DNA of 64,000 bases from Gemella sanguinis ATCC 700632 (GCF_000701685.1 NZ_JNJO01000004.1:28000-91999); one strand, 5' to 3'; positions 38,435 through 49,582 are shown, counted from the stretch's first letter. Notes: generated by a model from the sequence alone, not told the origin. Numbers and translations: made by a program.

Positions 38435-38466
38435 AAGCATTGATTTCTCATATCGATGCTTTTTGT
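38435..38466 (+). terminator. Riboswitch expression-platform terminator
   Basis: A 10-bp stem with one wobble (38435-38444 with 38452-38461) and a T-run immediately follows the aptamer tail, so ligand binding probably promotes termination before queT. Confidence 0.75.
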
Positions 38467-38493
38467 TCTCTTAAACAAGATAAGGAGATTTAA

Positions 38494-39024
38494 ATGAGAA
38501 ATAATACAGTTAAAACTTTAACTATCCAAGCATTAATTGCTGCAATATATGTTGTGCTTACTGTTGTCGTAGCTCCATTTGCTTACGGAACAATTCAATT
38601 TCGTATAAGCGAATCGCTTGCACAATTAGTTGTGTTTAGTAAAAAATATTGGTTCCCAATTACTTTAGGTGTGGCAATTGCTAATATTTTTAGTCCGTTA
38701 GGAATTGTTGATGTCTTCTTTGGGACATTAGGAACAGGTTTAGCACTAGCGATAAGTATTTTTGTTTTTAAATTTATTAAAAATAGACTAGTAAGACATA
38801 TAGTTAATATTATTCTTTATTTAATAATTTGTATGCCAATAATCGCTTATGAACTTACAATTTTTGGTGGTGTAAATTTATCGCGTGTTCCATTTGAGTT
38901 TAAAGTGTATATGGCTAATTACATATCATTAGTTCCATCTCAAACAATTGTTATGGTATTAGGTATTTTAATAACTGAAGCGTTAAATAAAGTAGTTAAC
39001 CTAAAAAAAGTATTTAATGCATAA
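38494..39024 (+). CDS. queT: QueT-type queuosine-precursor transporter
   Basis: A 176-residue membrane protein with about five to six hydrophobic segments. TIQALIAAIYVVLTVVVAPFAYG and QFRISESLAQLVVF are characteristic of the QueT/DUF988 family, an S-component of ECF transporters. It would import queuosine precursors with shared ECF energizing subunits, which are not in this window. The AAGGAG before the ATG and the preQ1-I-like riboswitch plus terminator upstream support the assignment. Single gene, followed by a terminator. Confidence 0.93.
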   Translation: MRNNTVKTLTIQALIAAIYVVLTVVVAPFAYGTIQFRISESLAQLVVFSKKYWFPITLGVAIANIFSPLGIVDVFFGTLGTGLALAISIFVFKFIKNRLVRHIVNIILYLIICMPIIAYELTIFGGVNLSRVPFEFKVYMANYISLVPSQTIVMVLGILITEALNKVVNLKKVFNA

Positions 39025-39031
39025 TATAAAA

Positions 39032-39066
39032 AACTAATCTTAATTATTTTAAGATTGGTTTTTTTC
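39032..39066 (+). terminator. Terminator after queT
   Basis: An 11-bp stem with one T-G pair (39032-39042 with 39050-39060) and a long T-run. Confidence 0.85.
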
Positions 39067-39086
39067 TATATAATAAAATATATATG

Positions 39087-39117
39087 TTGACTCTAACGTA
39101 ACGTAATAGTTTATAAT
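39087..39117 (+). promoter_or_regulatory. MerR-type promoter and operator
   Basis: TTGACT (39087-39092) and perfect TATAAT (39112-39117) are separated by a 19-bp spacer, too long for normal sigma-A use but classic for MerR-activated promoters. The spacer carries an imperfect dyad with ACGT repeats (39091-39109, 14 of 19 positions symmetric). Confidence 0.75.
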
Positions 39118-39157
39118 AAAAGTATCGCTAGTGGTAAAGGAAAAATGAGGAGGAAAA

Positions 39158-39889
39158 ATGAAAATTAATGAAGTATCAAAAATAACAGGGGTAAGTTTAA
39201 GAACATTGCATTATTATGATAAAATTGGTTTATTAGTACCTGCTAAACTTGAAAATGGCTATAGAGTATATAGTAATGATGATTTAAATAAATTGCAGAA
39301 GATTTTATTTTACAAGTATTTGAATTTTAAGTTGAGTGATATTGCTAATATCATAGAAAATAATAATGATAGTTTAATAATATTAGAGGAACAACATAAA
39401 CTGCTTTTAAAAGAAAAGCAAAAAATAGAAAATGTAATAAAAACAATTGAGAAAACAATAAAAGATTATAAAGGAGAAATTCATATGACTATAGAAGAAA
39501 AGTTTGAAGGTTTTAAGAAAGAGGATATGAAAAAGTATGAGATAGAAGCAAAAGATAAATACGGAGAAGAGGTTATAGAAGAATCAAAACGACGTCAGAA
39601 AGGTCAAGAAAGTAAAGCGGAAGATGAGTTTAATAATACATTCAAAGCATTCGCTAATTACAAGAAAGAAGAAATAGATATAACAAGTGATAGAGTTCAA
39701 AAAGAAGTTGAAAATTTATATAATCACATAAATAAATATGGTTTTGATTGTAGTTTAGAAGTATTTTCATATATTGGAAAAGGATATTATGAGAATCCAG
39801 AATTTAGAAATAATATAAATAAGTTCGGAGAAGATGTTGCAGAATATATTAGTTCTTCAATAAAGTATTACTGTAATAAAAATAGATAA
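39158..39889 (+). CDS. MerR-family regulator with TipAS-type sensor domain
   Basis: A 243-residue regulator. The winged-helix DNA-binding domain (residues 1-75, KINEVSKITGVSLRTLHYYD) is followed by a long dimerisation coil (about 76-110) and a TipAS antibiotic-recognition domain (about 115-243). B. subtilis Mta and Streptomyces TipA share this plan; they bind cytotoxic compounds and activate their own and efflux genes. The 19-bp-spacer promoter in front of it implies autoregulation. No efflux pump is adjacent, so target genes are elsewhere or absent. AGGAGG precedes the ATG. Confidence 0.92.
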   Translation: MKINEVSKITGVSLRTLHYYDKIGLLVPAKLENGYRVYSNDDLNKLQKILFYKYLNFKLSDIANIIENNNDSLIILEEQHKLLLKEKQKIENVIKTIEKTIKDYKGEIHMTIEEKFEGFKKEDMKKYEIEAKDKYGEEVIEESKRRQKGQESKAEDEFNNTFKAFANYKKEEIDITSDRVQKEVENLYNHINKYGFDCSLEVFSYIGKGYYENPEFRNNINKFGEDVAEYISSSIKYYCNKNR

Positions 39890-39930
39890 GAATATCTTAG
39901 AAAAAAAATTATAATTTTTTTAAAAAAGAC

Positions 39931-39959
39931 TTGACAAATAAAGACATATATATTATCAT
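39931..39959 (+). promoter_or_regulatory. rplJ-rplL promoter
   Basis: Perfect TTGACA (39931-39936), 17-bp spacer and TATCAT (39954-39959). Confidence 0.8.
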
Positions 39960-39965
39960 AAAAAA

Positions 39966-40088
39966 GTCAGTTGAAAATGTACCGTAGACAGTAGGGGGAG
40001 AAATCCTTAATTAACCTACCGAGGACAAAATTCGAAAAGAAACTTATGTGCCTTTTTGTATGTTCTCGCATGCAAAAAGGTTTTTTTA
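39966..40088 (+). promoter_or_regulatory. L10-type ribosomal protein leader with attenuator
   Basis: The leader contains CCGTAGACAG and CTACCGAGG arms typical of the Firmicute L10 leader RNA, then a 12-bp stem (40051-40062 with 40069-40080 region) and a run of seven T residues. This is an attenuator-like terminator about 40 bases before rplJ. By family knowledge L10(L12)4 binds the leader to control termination. Confidence 0.7.
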
Positions 40089-40128
40089 TTGGTACTGAGA
40101 TTGATAAATCTACTTAGGAGGAAGTTCA

Positions 40129-40629
40129 ATGTCAAAAGCTATTGAGAAAAAACAAGAGTTAGTAAACCAAATCGCTGAAGAAATTAAAGCTAGTACATCA
40201 GTTGTTATTGCTGACTACCGTGGATTAAACGTTGCGGAAGTAACAGAATTACGTAACAACATGCGTAACGAAGGTTTAACTTTTAAAGTTTATAAAAACT
40301 CACTAGTTCGTCGTGCGATGGAGCAAGCAGGAATTGAAGGTTTAGACGAAGTTCTAACTGGACCAAATGCTTTCGCTTTTTCAACAGACGATGCTGTAGC
40401 TCCTGCTAGAGTTTTAAACGATTTCGCTAAACAACACGAAAACTTAGAACTAAAAGCTGGTGTTATAGAAGGAAAAGTTACAGATCAAGCTGAAATTAAA
40501 GCAATCGCGTCATTACCAAGCCGCGAAGGATTACTTTCAATGTTACTATCTGTATTAACAGCGCCAATGCGCAATACTGCTTTAGCTGTTAAAGCTGTTG
40601 CAGACCAAAAAGCTGAACAAGAAGCTTAA
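40129..40629 (+). CDS. rplJ: 50S ribosomal protein L10
   Basis: A 166-residue protein with the L10 landmarks [18 protein letters not shown] and NSLVRRAM. It anchors L7/L12 dimers to the ribosomal stalk base via its C-terminal helix. AGGAGG precedes the ATG. First gene of rplJ-rplL, behind a leader that probably autoregulates it. The sequence uses optimal codons. A 51-base gap leads to rplL. Confidence 0.98.
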   Translation: MSKAIEKKQELVNQIAEEIKASTSVVIADYRGLNVAEVTELRNNMRNEGLTFKVYKNSLVRRAMEQAGIEGLDEVLTGPNAFAFSTDDAVAPARVLNDFAKQHENLELKAGVIEGKVTDQAEIKAIASLPSREGLLSMLLSVLTAPMRNTALAVKAVADQKAEQEA

Positions 40630-40680
40630 TAAATACAAAAAATATATAAAACATAATTAAAAAATCGGAGGAAAATTATA

Positions 40681-41043
40681 ATGACTAAAGAACAAATTTT
40701 AGACGCTATCAAAGAAATGTCAGTTTTAGAATTAAACGACTTAGTAAAAGCAATTGAAGAAGAATTCGGAGTAACTGCTGCTGCACCTGTAGCTGTAGTT
40801 GGTGGAGCTGCTGGCGGAGCTGCTGAAGAAAAAACTGAATTCGACGTAGTATTAACTTCAGCTGGAGATTCAAAAATTAAAGTAATCAAAGTTGTTCGTG
40901 AAATCACTGGAGACGGACTAAAAGAAGCTAAAGAAAAAGTTGACGGTGCACCATCAACTCTTAAAGAAGGAGTTTCTAAAGAAGAAGCTGAAGAAATTAA
41001 AGCTAAATTAGAAGAAGTTGGAGCTTCTGCAGAAGTTAAATAA
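40681..41043 (+). CDS. rplL: 50S ribosomal protein L7/L12
   Basis: A 120-residue acidic stalk protein. The N-terminal dimerisation helix ([20 protein letters not shown]), the Ala/Gly-rich hinge around 40-50 and the C-terminal domain with [18 protein letters not shown] are intact. It recruits translation GTPases. AGGAGG precedes the ATG and a terminator follows, so rpoB is transcribed separately. Confidence 0.98.
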   Translation: MTKEQILDAIKEMSVLELNDLVKAIEEEFGVTAAAPVAVVGGAAGGAAEEKTEFDVVLTSAGDSKIKVIKVVREITGDGLKEAKEKVDGAPSTLKEGVSKEEAEEIKAKLEEVGASAEVK

Positions 41044-41130
41044 TTTCTAATCTAAGTAGATAAAATTAAGATAGATGTAAATAAACAAAAATATTCTATT
41101 ATAGAATATTGATACGATGATAATAACAAA

Positions 41131-41175
41131 AATAGTATATCTCATGTCTCTAACTATGAGGTATACTATTTTCTT
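41131..41175 (+). terminator. Terminator of rplJ-rplL
   Basis: A long, slightly bulged stem (41131-41145 with 41156-41170), then T-rich sequence. A smaller palindrome (41090-41110) precedes it. Confidence 0.75.
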
Positions 41176-41200
41176 CTATTTTATACGAGGTGTCTTTATT

Positions 41201-41797
41201 ATGGAACATTATTATACAAATAATCCAACAACTAAAAGTTGTGAAAAAATTATTAGCTCAAAAATAAAAGACATAGATTTTAGATTTTATACAGACAATG
41301 GTGTCTTTTCTAAAGAAAATGTCGATTTTGGAACAAAGGTACTATTAGAAAATTTCCATAGTGAAAAGCAAAGTGCTGATGTTGCAGATATAGGTTGTGG
41401 GTATGGAGTTATTTCTATTTTCTTAGCAAAGAATAATCCGAACTATAATTTTACAATGGTTGATGTAAATAATAGAAGTCTTGAACTGTCTAAAAAGAAT
41501 ATTGAGCTAAATAAAATTAATAATAAAATAGAAATTATCGAAAGTAGTTCCTTTGATAATGTTAAAGGAACTTTTGATATAGTATTAACTAATCCACCTA
41601 TCAGAGCTGGTAAACAGATTGTTCATAAAATTATGATTGATAGTTTTGAACATTTGAAAAGTGATGGGGAATTATGGGTTGTAATACAAAAAAAACAAGG
41701 GATGGCAAGTTGTAAAAAGCTTTTAGAGAATTTATTTAATTCTGTTGAAGTAATAGCAAAAAATAAGGGTTATTATATCCTGAAAGCTGCTAAGTAA
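41201..41797 (+). CDS. RsmC/YbxB-like class I methyltransferase
   Basis: A 198-residue SAM-dependent methyltransferase with motif I DIGCGYG, an acidic ribose-binding VDVN, and the target-amino motif NPPIRAG typical of N-methyltransferases acting on rRNA guanine (RsmC family). A gene of this family commonly lies between rplL and rpoB in Bacilli. ATG 41201 is used because GAGGTG lies just upstream; an earlier in-frame start at 41117 falls in the terminator region. Its stop codon directly abuts the -35 box of the rpoB promoter. The RNA target has not been shown for this protein. Confidence 0.88.
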   Translation: MEHYYTNNPTTKSCEKIISSKIKDIDFRFYTDNGVFSKENVDFGTKVLLENFHSEKQSADVADIGCGYGVISIFLAKNNPNYNFTMVDVNNRSLELSKKNIELNKINNKIEIIESSSFDNVKGTFDIVLTNPPIRAGKQIVHKIMIDSFEHLKSDGELWVVIQKKQGMASCKKLLENLFNSVEVIAKNKGYYILKAAK

Positions 41798-41826
41798 TTG
41801 ACATCTTGTCTTTACTATGATAAAAT
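41798..41826 (+). promoter_or_regulatory. rpoB-rpoC promoter
   Basis: Perfect TTGACA (41798-41803), a 17-bp spacer and TAAAAT (41821-41826) with a TGA extended -10. Confidence 0.78.
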
Positions 41827-41840
41827 GATATATTGCAAGT

Positions 41841-41911
41841 AATTCTATTTTTTGCTAATAGAATTGCGAAAATTATATAAGTAAGTAAGAGAAAATGTAA
41901 ATTTTCTTTTT
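41841..41911 (+). promoter_or_regulatory. rpoB leader with two hairpins
   Basis: AATTCTATT pairs with AATAGAATT (41841-41865), and AGAAAAT pairs with ATTTTCT followed by five T residues (41890-41911). The second looks like a weak attenuator between the promoter and rpoB. Function is not known. Confidence 0.45.
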
Positions 41912-41945
41912 AGTTTTATAAGAGAAAAGCTGAGAGGTGACACAG

Positions 41946-44900
41946 TTGCAAAAAGTTAAATTTGGTAAGCACAGAGAAAGACGTAGCTATGCTAGAATAT
42001 CAGAGGTAATTGATTTACCTGACTTAATTGAAATTCAGACATTATCTTATGAAAAATTTTTAGAAACTGGTCTTAAAGACGTTTTTAAAGATGTTTCACC
42101 AATAGAAGGTAATAATGATAAATTAAGTTTAGAATTCATAGACTATAAATTAGGGACTCCTAAATATAATGTAGATGAATCTAAAGAACGCGATGCTACA
42201 TATTCAGCACCTTTAAGAGTGCGTGTCCGTTTAATAAATAAAGAACGAGACGAGATTAAAGAACAAGAAGTATTTATGGGTGAATTACCATTAATGACAG
42301 AAACAGGAACGTTTATCATTAATGGAGCTGAACGTGTAATTGTATCTCAATTAGTACGTTCACCTTCTGTTTACTTTACAGAAGATGATAAGCTTAAAGT
42401 GAAGAATATCCCTAATGCGTATAAAACAACTGTTATTCCTAACAGAGGAGCTTGGTTGGAATTTGAAAAAGATATTAAGGGACTAGTTTATGCTCGTATA
42501 GATAGAACTAGAAAAATACCTTTAACAACGCTAATTAGAGCACTAGGTTTTGAATCTGATGAATCAATTATTAAATTGTTTGGAGAAGATACAGAACTAT
42601 TAAACACTTTAGAAAAAGATGAAAATCTTGATACAGGAACAGCGTTAAAAGTAATTTATGATAAATTACGTCCCGGAGAACCAGCTAACGTTGAAACTGC
42701 AAAAGCGACTTTATATGGAAGATTCTTCGATCCAAGAAGATATGATCTTGCTAAAGTGGGTAGATATAAACTTAATAATAAACTTCATGTTGGAGAACGT
42801 TTAGAAAACCAAATTTTAGTAGAACCAATTGTTGATACTGAAACTGGAGAAATTTTAGTAGAAAAAGGTACTAAATTAACTCGTGAAATTATAGATGAAA
42901 TTTATGAAGAACTAGGAACTTCAGCTAACGTAGTTGAGTTTGAAATGAACGAAAGTCTTGATGGAAGTGACAGCCTAAAATTACAATTGTTTAAAGTTGT
43001 AAATCAAGTAAAAGTTGGTAATGATTTTAATGTTGATGAATTATTAGAAGATCAAGTTTTACATATAATAGGAAATGGTGCTCCAAATAAAGATATCTTA
43101 ACATTAACTATTGCAGATATAGTCGCAAGTATTAACTACTATTTACTATTAATAAGAAATAGAAGAAATAGTGATGGATTTGAATATGAGTTAATAGGTC
43201 GTGTTGACGATATTGATCACCTTGGTAACCGTCGTTTACGTTGTATTGGAGAATTGCTTCAAAACCAAATTCGTGTAGGGATTTCACGTATGGAACGTGT
43301 TGTTCGTGAGCGTATGAGTATTCAAGATACTAATGAAATAACTCCACAACAACTTATTAATGTAAGACCTGTTACAGCTATTATTAAAGAATTCTTTGGA
43401 AGTTCTCAACTTTCTCAATTCATGGACCAAACAAACCCATTAAGTGAGCTTACTCATAAACGTCGTTTATCTGCACTTGGGCCTGGAGGTTTAACAAGGG
43501 AACGTGCTGGAATGGAAGTGCGTGACGTTCACTACTCTCACTATGGACGTATGTGTCCGATTGAAACTCCTGAAGGACCAAACATTGGTCTTATTAACTC
43601 ATTATCTTCATTTGCAAGAATAAATGAGTTTGGATTTATAATGACGCCTTATAGAAAAGTAGAAGTTGACTCTGAAGGTCGTCCATATGTAACAGAAAAT
43701 GTACAATATTTAACAGCTGATCAGGAAGATAAATATGTGGTAGCACAGTCTAACTCAAATGTTGATGAAAAAGGATATTTCTTAGATGATGAAGTTGTTT
43801 GTCGTTTTAGAGGAGATAACACTGTTAAACCTCGAGAAATGATGAATTATATGGATGTTTCTCCTAAACAAGTAGTTTCTGCTGCAACTGCATGTATTCC
43901 ATTCTTAGAAAATGATGACTCAAACCGTGCATTAATGGGTGCGAACATGCAACGTCAAGCAGTACCTCTAATGGTAACAGAAGCTCCATTTGTTGGAACA
44001 GGAATGGAACACTTAGCCGCTCGTGACTCAGGAGCTGCTGTAATTGCTAAATATCCTGGTATCGTTGAATATGTTGATGGTGCAAAAATCAAAGTTCGCC
44101 GTATAGAAATATTAGATGGTAAAGAAATTGAGGGAGATTTAGACACTTATGTAATACATAAGTTTGTTCGTTCAAACCACAGTACATCATATAACCAAAA
44201 ACCAATTGTTAAAGTTGGAGACAGAGTTGAGAAGAAAGACATTCTTGCAGACGGACCTTCAATGGACAAAGGGGAATTAGCATTAGGTAAAAACTTAGTT
44301 GTTGCATTCGTAAACTGGGATGGATATAACTATGAGGATGCTGTTATTATGAGTGAACGTCTTGTAAAAGATGATGTTTACACTTCTATTCATGTAGAAG
44401 AATATGAAACAGATGCTCGTGATACGAAGCTAGGACCTGAAGAAATTACACGCGAAATACCAAATGTTGGAGAAAATGCGTTAAGAAACTTAGATTCTCG
44501 TGGTATTATTCGTATAGGTGCTGAAGTAAAAGATGGTGATATCTTAGTAGGTAAAGTTACTCCTAAAGGATTAACTGAGCAAACACCAGAAGAGAAATTA
44601 TTATATGCAATTTTCGGAGCTAAATCTAAAGAAGTACGTGATACTTCATTACGAGTACCACATGGTGCTGATGGAGTAGTTGCGGATGTTAAAATCTTTA
44701 AACGTGAAGATGGAGCAGAACTTGCTAATGGTGTTAATGAACTTGTTCGAGTATTTATTATCCAAAAACGTAAAATACGTGTTGGGGATAAAATGGCAGG
44801 ACGTCACGGTAACAAAGGGGTTATCTCTAATATCTTACCTGAAGAAGATATGCCATATTTACCAGACGGTACACCTGTAGATGTTATGTTAAACCCACTT

Positions 44901-45755
44901 GGTGTTCCATCTCGTATGAATATAGGACAAGTATTAGAGCTTCATTTAGGTATGGCGGCTAAACAATTAGGAATTCACGTTGCAACACCAGTATTTGATG
45001 GTGCAAGTGATGATGATGTTTGGTCAACAGTAGCTGAGGCGGGGATGGCAAAAGACGCTAAAACAGTTCTTTATGACGGACGTACTGGTGAGCCATTTGA
45101 TAGCCGTGTTTCTGTTGGGGTAATGTACATGATTAAATTATCTCACATGGTTGATGATAAACTTCATGCACGTTCAATTGGTCCATATTCATTAGTTACT
45201 CAACAACCACTTGGTGGTAAAGCACAATTTGGTGGTCAAAGATTTGGTGAGATGGAGGTATGGGCACTTGAAGCATATGGTGCAGCCTATACACTTCAAG
45301 AAATCTTAACATACAAATCAGACGATACAAACGGTCGTGTTAAAACATATGAAGCAATTGTTAAAGGTGAAAATATTCCTCGACCTGGAGTACCTGAATC
45401 ATTCCGAGTTCTTATGAAAGAACTACAAGCTTTAGGTATGGACTTTAGAGTTATGGATAAAGATGATAACGAAGTAGATATGGGTGATATTGATTTAGGT
45501 GATACTATTGAATTCCATGGTCATCATGAATCAGAAGGACATAAAGAAGAAGTAGAAGAAACACAAGATGTTACTTCAGAATCAGGAGATTACTCATCAC
45601 TTGCAAATATGATTACATCAACTGATTCAGAAGAAGTAGTAGAAGAAAGTGATGATAGTAACTCAGGATATGCATCACTTGCTAGCTTATTATTATCTGA
45701 TACTGATGATTATGCAGATGTAGAAGATATAGATGACGAATTTGATGAAGAATAA
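41946..45755 (+). CDS. rpoB: RNA polymerase beta subunit
   Basis: About 1269 residues, the large catalytic subunit of RNA polymerase. The start follows the B. subtilis pattern with TTG at 41946 (GAGAGGTG ends 6 bases before), giving [17 protein letters not shown]. The rifampicin pocket reads [20 protein letters not shown] with the E. coli-equivalent Asp516, His526 and Ser531 all wild type. Past the conserved DMGDIDLGD end is an unusually long acidic tail (about 80 residues), with a duplicated (D/G)Y(S/A)SLA motif. It forms an operon with rpoC. Confidence 0.98.
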   Translation: MQKVKFGKHRERRSYARISEVIDLPDLIEIQTLSYEKFLETGLKDVFKDVSPIEGNNDKLSLEFIDYKLGTPKYNVDESKERDATYSAPLRVRVRLINKERDEIKEQEVFMGELPLMTETGTFIINGAERVIVSQLVRSPSVYFTEDDKLKVKNIPNAYKTTVIPNRGAWLEFEKDIKGLVYARIDRTRKIPLTTLIRALGFESDESIIKLFGEDTELLNTLEKDENLDTGTALKVIYDKLRPGEPANVETAKATLYGRFFDPRRYDLAKVGRYKLNNKLHVGERLENQILVEPIVDTETGEILVEKGTKLTREIIDEIYEELGTSANVVEFEMNESLDGSDSLKLQLFKVVNQVKVGNDFNVDELLEDQVLHIIGNGAPNKDILTLTIADIVASINYYLLLIRNRRNSDGFEYELIGRVDDIDHLGNRRLRCIGELLQNQIRVGISRMERVVRERMSIQDTNEITPQQLINVRPVTAIIKEFFGSSQLSQFMDQTNPLSELTHKRRLSALGPGGLTRERAGMEVRDVHYSHYGRMCPIETPEGPNIGLINSLSSFARINEFGFIMTPYRKVEVDSEGRPYVTENVQYLTADQEDKYVVAQSNSNVDEKGYFLDDEVVCRFRGDNTVKPREMMNYMDVSPKQVVSAATACIPFLENDDSNRALMGANMQRQAVPLMVTEAPFVGTGMEHLAARDSGAAVIAKYPGIVEYVDGAKIKVRRIEILDGKEIEGDLDTYVIHKFVRSNHSTSYNQKPIVKVGDRVEKKDILADGPSMDKGELALGKNLVVAFVNWDGYNYEDAVIMSERLVKDDVYTSIHVEEYETDARDTKLGPEEITREIPNVGENALRNLDSRGIIRIGAEVKDGDILVGKVTPKGLTEQTPEEKLLYAIFGAKSKEVRDTSLRVPHGADGVVADVKIFKREDGAELANGVNELVRVFIIQKRKIRVGDKMAGRHGNKGVISNILPEEDMPYLPDGTPVDVMLNPLGVPSRMNIGQVLELHLGMAAKQLGIHVATPVFDGASDDDVWSTVAEAGMAKDAKTVLYDGRTGEPFDSRVSVGVMYMIKLSHMVDDKLHARSIGPYSLVTQQPLGGKAQFGGQRFGEMEVWALEAYGAAYTLQEILTYKSDDTNGRVKTYEAIVKGENIPRPGVPESFRVLMKELQALGMDFRVMDKDDNEVDMGDIDLGDTIEFHGHHESEGHKEEVEETQDVTSESGDYSSLANMITSTDSEEVVEESDDSNSGYASLASLLLSDTDDYADVEDIDDEFDEE

Positions 45756-45826
45756 TAAAAATTTTACAAACAATCACAATAAACTATTCAAGGCTTTTAT
45801 ACAAAAAAATAAAGGAGGTATGCTCC

Positions 45827-48800
45827 TTGATAGACGTAAATAATTTTGCATATATGAAAATTAGTTTAGCTTCTCCAGAAAAAATAAGAAGTTGGTCTTA
45901 TGGAGAGGTTAAAAAACCAGAAACTATTAACTATAGAACTCTTAAACCCGAAAATGATGGACTATTTTGTGAGAAAATCTTTGGTCCAACTAAGGATTGG
46001 GAATGTGCATGCGGAAAGTACAAAAGAGTAAGATATAAAAATATAAAATGTGATAAATGTGGAGTTGACGTAACTTTAGCGAAAGTACGTCGTGAAAGAA
46101 TGGGGCACTTAGATTTAGCTGCCCCTGTCAGCCACATTTGGTATTTTAAAGGTATTCCTAGTAGAATGGGATTACTACTTGATTTAAGCCCTAGACAATT
46201 AGAAGAAGTTATCTATTTTGCTTCTTATATAGTAATTGATCCAGGTGAAACGGACTTCATGAAAAAACAAATTGTTTCTGAACGTGAAGTACGTGAAGCT
46301 CGTAGTACATTCGGAGCTAACTCATTTGTTGCTAAAATGGGGGCTGAAGCTATTCAAGATTTACTAGCGGAATTAGATATTGAAAAAGAACTTAAAGATT
46401 TAAAAAATGAACTTAAAGAATTAAGTGAAAGTAACTATAAATCAGGTCAAAAAGTTGTTAAAATAATCAAACGTGTTGAAGTATTTGAAGCATTTAAAAA
46501 TTCAGGAAATAAACCAGAATGGATGATTATGAGTGTTCTACCTGTTATACCACCGGAATTAAGACCTATGGTACAGCTAGATGGTGGACGTTTTGCAACA
46601 AGTGACTTAAATGATTTATACAGACGTGTAATTAACCGTAATAATCGTCTGAAAAAACTTATCGAACTTAAAGCGCCAGGATTAATTGTACAAAATGAAA
46701 AACGTATGTTACAAGAGGCTGTTGATGCTTTAATCGATAATGGACGTCGTGGACGTCCAGTAACTGGACCAGGAAATAGAACATTAAAATCATTATCTAA
46801 TATGCTTAAAGGTAAGCACGGTCGTTTCCGTCAAAACTTATTAGGTAAACGTGTTGACTATTCTGGTCGTTCAGTAATTGTAGTTGGTCCAAACTTAAAA
46901 ATGTACCAATGTGGATTACCTAAAGAAATGGCACTTGAATTATTCAAACCATTTGTAATGCGTGAACTTGTTAAACGAGAATTAGCTAATAATATTAAAA
47001 ATGCTAAGAATCAAATTGAAAGAATGGAAGATCACGTTTGGGATATTCTAGAAGATATCATTCGTGAACATCCGGTACTACTTAACCGTGCCCCAACTCT
47101 TCACAGACTTGGAATTCAAGCATTTGAACCAATTTTAGTAGAAGGTAGAGCAATTAGATTACATCCACTTGTAACTACTGCGTTTAATGCCGACTTTGAT
47201 GGTGACCAAATGGCGGTACACGTACCTTTATCAAAAGAAGCGCAAGCAGAAGCTCGTATGCTAATGTTAGCAGCACAAAATATCCTTAACCCTAAAGATG
47301 GAAAACCAGTTGTTACTCCGTCTCAGGATATGGTACTAGGTAACTATTACCTAACATTAGAAAGACCAGGTGCTGTAGGTGAGGGTATGATATTCAAAGA
47401 TGCTGATGAAGCTAGAATAGCATATCAAAATGGATATATTCACCTTCACACACGTGTAGGAATTGCAGCAAAATCATTTAACAATCCTACATTTACTGAA
47501 GAACAAAATAAAAAGTTATTAATTACTACAATTGGTAAAGTTATTTTTAATGACATACTACCAGAAGGGTTCCCATTCTTAAATGAACCAACTAAAGAAA
47601 ACTTAGAAAAAGCAACACCGGATAAATACTTTGTATCTCCATCTGAACTTTCAGAAGGGGGACTAAAAGCGTTTATTTCTGAAAAAGAACCTACAACACC
47701 TTTCAAAAAAGGATTTTTATCTAAAATTATTTCTGAAATCTTCAATAGATTCCATATAACAGAAACATCAATGATGTTAGATAGAATGAAAGATTTAGGA
47801 TTCAAATATTCATCAAGAGCAGGTATAACTGTGGGTGTTAGTGATGTATTTGTCTTACCTAATAAATATGAAATTTTAGCTGAATCACAAGAAAATGTTG
47901 ATAAGATTACAAACTTATTTAGACGTGGATTATTAACTGAAGAAGAGAGATATCAAAATGTTATTGCACAATGGGCAAAAGCAAAAGATATAATTCAAGA
48001 TCAACTTATGGACTCACTTCCAGCGACTAACCCAATATATATGATGAGTGATTCAGGTGCTCGTGGTAACGCATCAAACTTTACTCAGCTAGCTGGTATG
48101 CGTGGTCTGATGGCATCTCCTTCAGGACGAATTATGGAAATGCCTGTTCGTTCATCATTTAAAGAAGGACTAACAGTATTAGAATACTTTATCTCTTCTC
48201 ACGGTGCTCGTAAAGGTCTTGCTGATACAGCCTTAAAAACTGCCGATTCAGGTTACTTAACACGTCGTCTTGTTGACGTAGCACAAGATGTAATAGTTCG
48301 TGAAAATGACTGTGGAACATCTCGAGGATTACGAGTTTCAGCATTGAAAAATGGAACAGATGAAATTGAAAGTCTACAAGAACGTTTAGAAGGTAGATAT
48401 AGTAAAGAAACAGTTGTACATCCTGAAACAGGAAAAGTAATTGTTGAAGATGGACAGTTAATCACATTAGATACTGCAAAAGAAATTGAAGCTGCAGGTA
48501 TTGAAAGTGTAGTTATTAGATCAGCCTTCACATGTAATAGTCGTCACGGTGTATGTGAGAAATGTTATGGTAAAAACTTAGCTACTGGTGAAAAAGTAGA
48601 AGTTGGTGAAGCAGTTGGTACAATTGCTGCCCAATCTATCGGTGAACCAGGAACTCAGCTTACAATGCGTACTTTCCATACTGGAGGGGTAGCAGGAGCC
48701 GATATTACACAAGGGTTACCTCGTATTCAAGAGTTATTTGAAGCACGTAATCCAAAAGGTAAAGCACTAATCTCAGAAGTTGACGGAACAGTTACTAAAG

Positions 48801-49507
48801 TAGAAGTTGATAATAACCATGTTCGTAGAATTTATGTATTAAGTGAGATTGGTGAAGAACGAGAGTATCAAGATTATGGTACAAGTCGTATGCTAGTTAA
48901 AGAAGATGACAAAGTTAAACGTGGTCAAGCCTTAACAGAAGGATCTATTGAACCTAAAGAACTTCTAGCTATTGCAGGTTTAGAAGCTGTACAAAGTTAC
49001 TTATTAACTGAAGTACAAAAAGTTTATCGTATGCAAGGGGTAGAAATTAGTGATAAACACGTTGAGGTTATGGTACGTCAAATGTTAAGAAAAGTACGTG
49101 TTATCAATGCAGGGGATACAGATTTATTACCAGGATCACTTGTAGACATTCATAAATTTACAGATGAAAACAAAAAAATACTTGAAAAACGTGGGAATAT
49201 GGCAACAGCTAAACCAGTTATTTTAGGTATTACTAAAGCATCTCTAGAAACTGAAAGTTTCTTATCTGCTGCTTCATTCCAAGAGACAACTCGTGTTCTT
49301 ACAGATGCAGCTGTTAAAGGAAAAGTAGATAAACTTATGGGACTTAAAGAAAATGTTATTATTGGTAAACTAATTCCAGCAGGAACAGGTATGACTAAAT
49401 ATAATGATATAGATATTAAGTTTGAAGACGATTTAGAAAAAGAAATGGAAAATGAATTAAATAAACCTATTGAAGAAGAATTACATGAAGAATTAGGTAC
49501 TATTTAA
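45827..49507 (+). CDS. rpoC: RNA polymerase beta' subunit
   Basis: 1226 residues. The N-terminal zinc-binding motif CACGKY...CDKCG, the active-site NADFDGD (Mg-binding aspartates) and the second cysteine cluster [13 protein letters not shown] are intact. The start is TTG at 45827, 9 bases after AAAGGAGG, matching the B. subtilis N-terminus. The beta' insertion found in Proteobacteria is absent, as in other Firmicutes. It ends the rpoBC operon before a large hairpin. Confidence 0.98.
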   Translation: MIDVNNFAYMKISLASPEKIRSWSYGEVKKPETINYRTLKPENDGLFCEKIFGPTKDWECACGKYKRVRYKNIKCDKCGVDVTLAKVRRERMGHLDLAAPVSHIWYFKGIPSRMGLLLDLSPRQLEEVIYFASYIVIDPGETDFMKKQIVSEREVREARSTFGANSFVAKMGAEAIQDLLAELDIEKELKDLKNELKELSESNYKSGQKVVKIIKRVEVFEAFKNSGNKPEWMIMSVLPVIPPELRPMVQLDGGRFATSDLNDLYRRVINRNNRLKKLIELKAPGLIVQNEKRMLQEAVDALIDNGRRGRPVTGPGNRTLKSLSNMLKGKHGRFRQNLLGKRVDYSGRSVIVVGPNLKMYQCGLPKEMALELFKPFVMRELVKRELANNIKNAKNQIERMEDHVWDILEDIIREHPVLLNRAPTLHRLGIQAFEPILVEGRAIRLHPLVTTAFNADFDGDQMAVHVPLSKEAQAEARMLMLAAQNILNPKDGKPVVTPSQDMVLGNYYLTLERPGAVGEGMIFKDADEARIAYQNGYIHLHTRVGIAAKSFNNPTFTEEQNKKLLITTIGKVIFNDILPEGFPFLNEPTKENLEKATPDKYFVSPSELSEGGLKAFISEKEPTTPFKKGFLSKIISEIFNRFHITETSMMLDRMKDLGFKYSSRAGITVGVSDVFVLPNKYEILAESQENVDKITNLFRRGLLTEEERYQNVIAQWAKAKDIIQDQLMDSLPATNPIYMMSDSGARGNASNFTQLAGMRGLMASPSGRIMEMPVRSSFKEGLTVLEYFISSHGARKGLADTALKTADSGYLTRRLVDVAQDVIVRENDCGTSRGLRVSALKNGTDEIESLQERLEGRYSKETVVHPETGKVIVEDGQLITLDTAKEIEAAGIESVVIRSAFTCNSRHGVCEKCYGKNLATGEKVEVGEAVGTIAAQSIGEPGTQLTMRTFHTGGVAGADITQGLPRIQELFEARNPKGKALISEVDGTVTKVEVDNNHVRRIYVLSEIGEEREYQDYGTSRMLVKEDDKVKRGQALTEGSIEPKELLAIAGLEAVQSYLLTEVQKVYRMQGVEISDKHVEVMVRQMLRKVRVINAGDTDLLPGSLVDIHKFTDENKKILEKRGNMATAKPVILGITKASLETESFLSAASFQETTRVLTDAAVKGKVDKLMGLKENVIIGKLIPAGTGMTKYNDIDIKFEDDLEKEMENELNKPIEEELHEELGTI

Positions 49508-49514
49508 TATAAAC

Positions 49515-49553
49515 TGTCAATAGGAGTATAAAATTATTATATTCCTATTGACA
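49515..49553 (+). repeat. Hairpin at the end of rpoC overlapping the infC -35 box
   Basis: TGTCAATAGGA (49515-49525) pairs perfectly with TCCTATTGACA (49543-49553), an 11-bp stem. The 3' arm contains the whole TTGACA -35 box of the infC promoter. No T-run follows, so this is not a standard terminator. Confidence 0.6.
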
Positions 49554-49576
49554 AACATAAAAAAAAATTGTAAAAT
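49548..49576 (+). promoter_or_regulatory. infC-rpmI-rplT promoter
   Basis: Perfect TTGACA (49548-49553), 17-bp spacer and TAAAAT (49571-49576). Confidence 0.7.
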
Positions 49577-49582
49577 ATATAA

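Noticed and set aside
43404-43500. Rifampicin-resistance substitution in RpoB
   Set aside because: The pocket residues equivalent to Asp516, His526 and Ser531 are all wild type.
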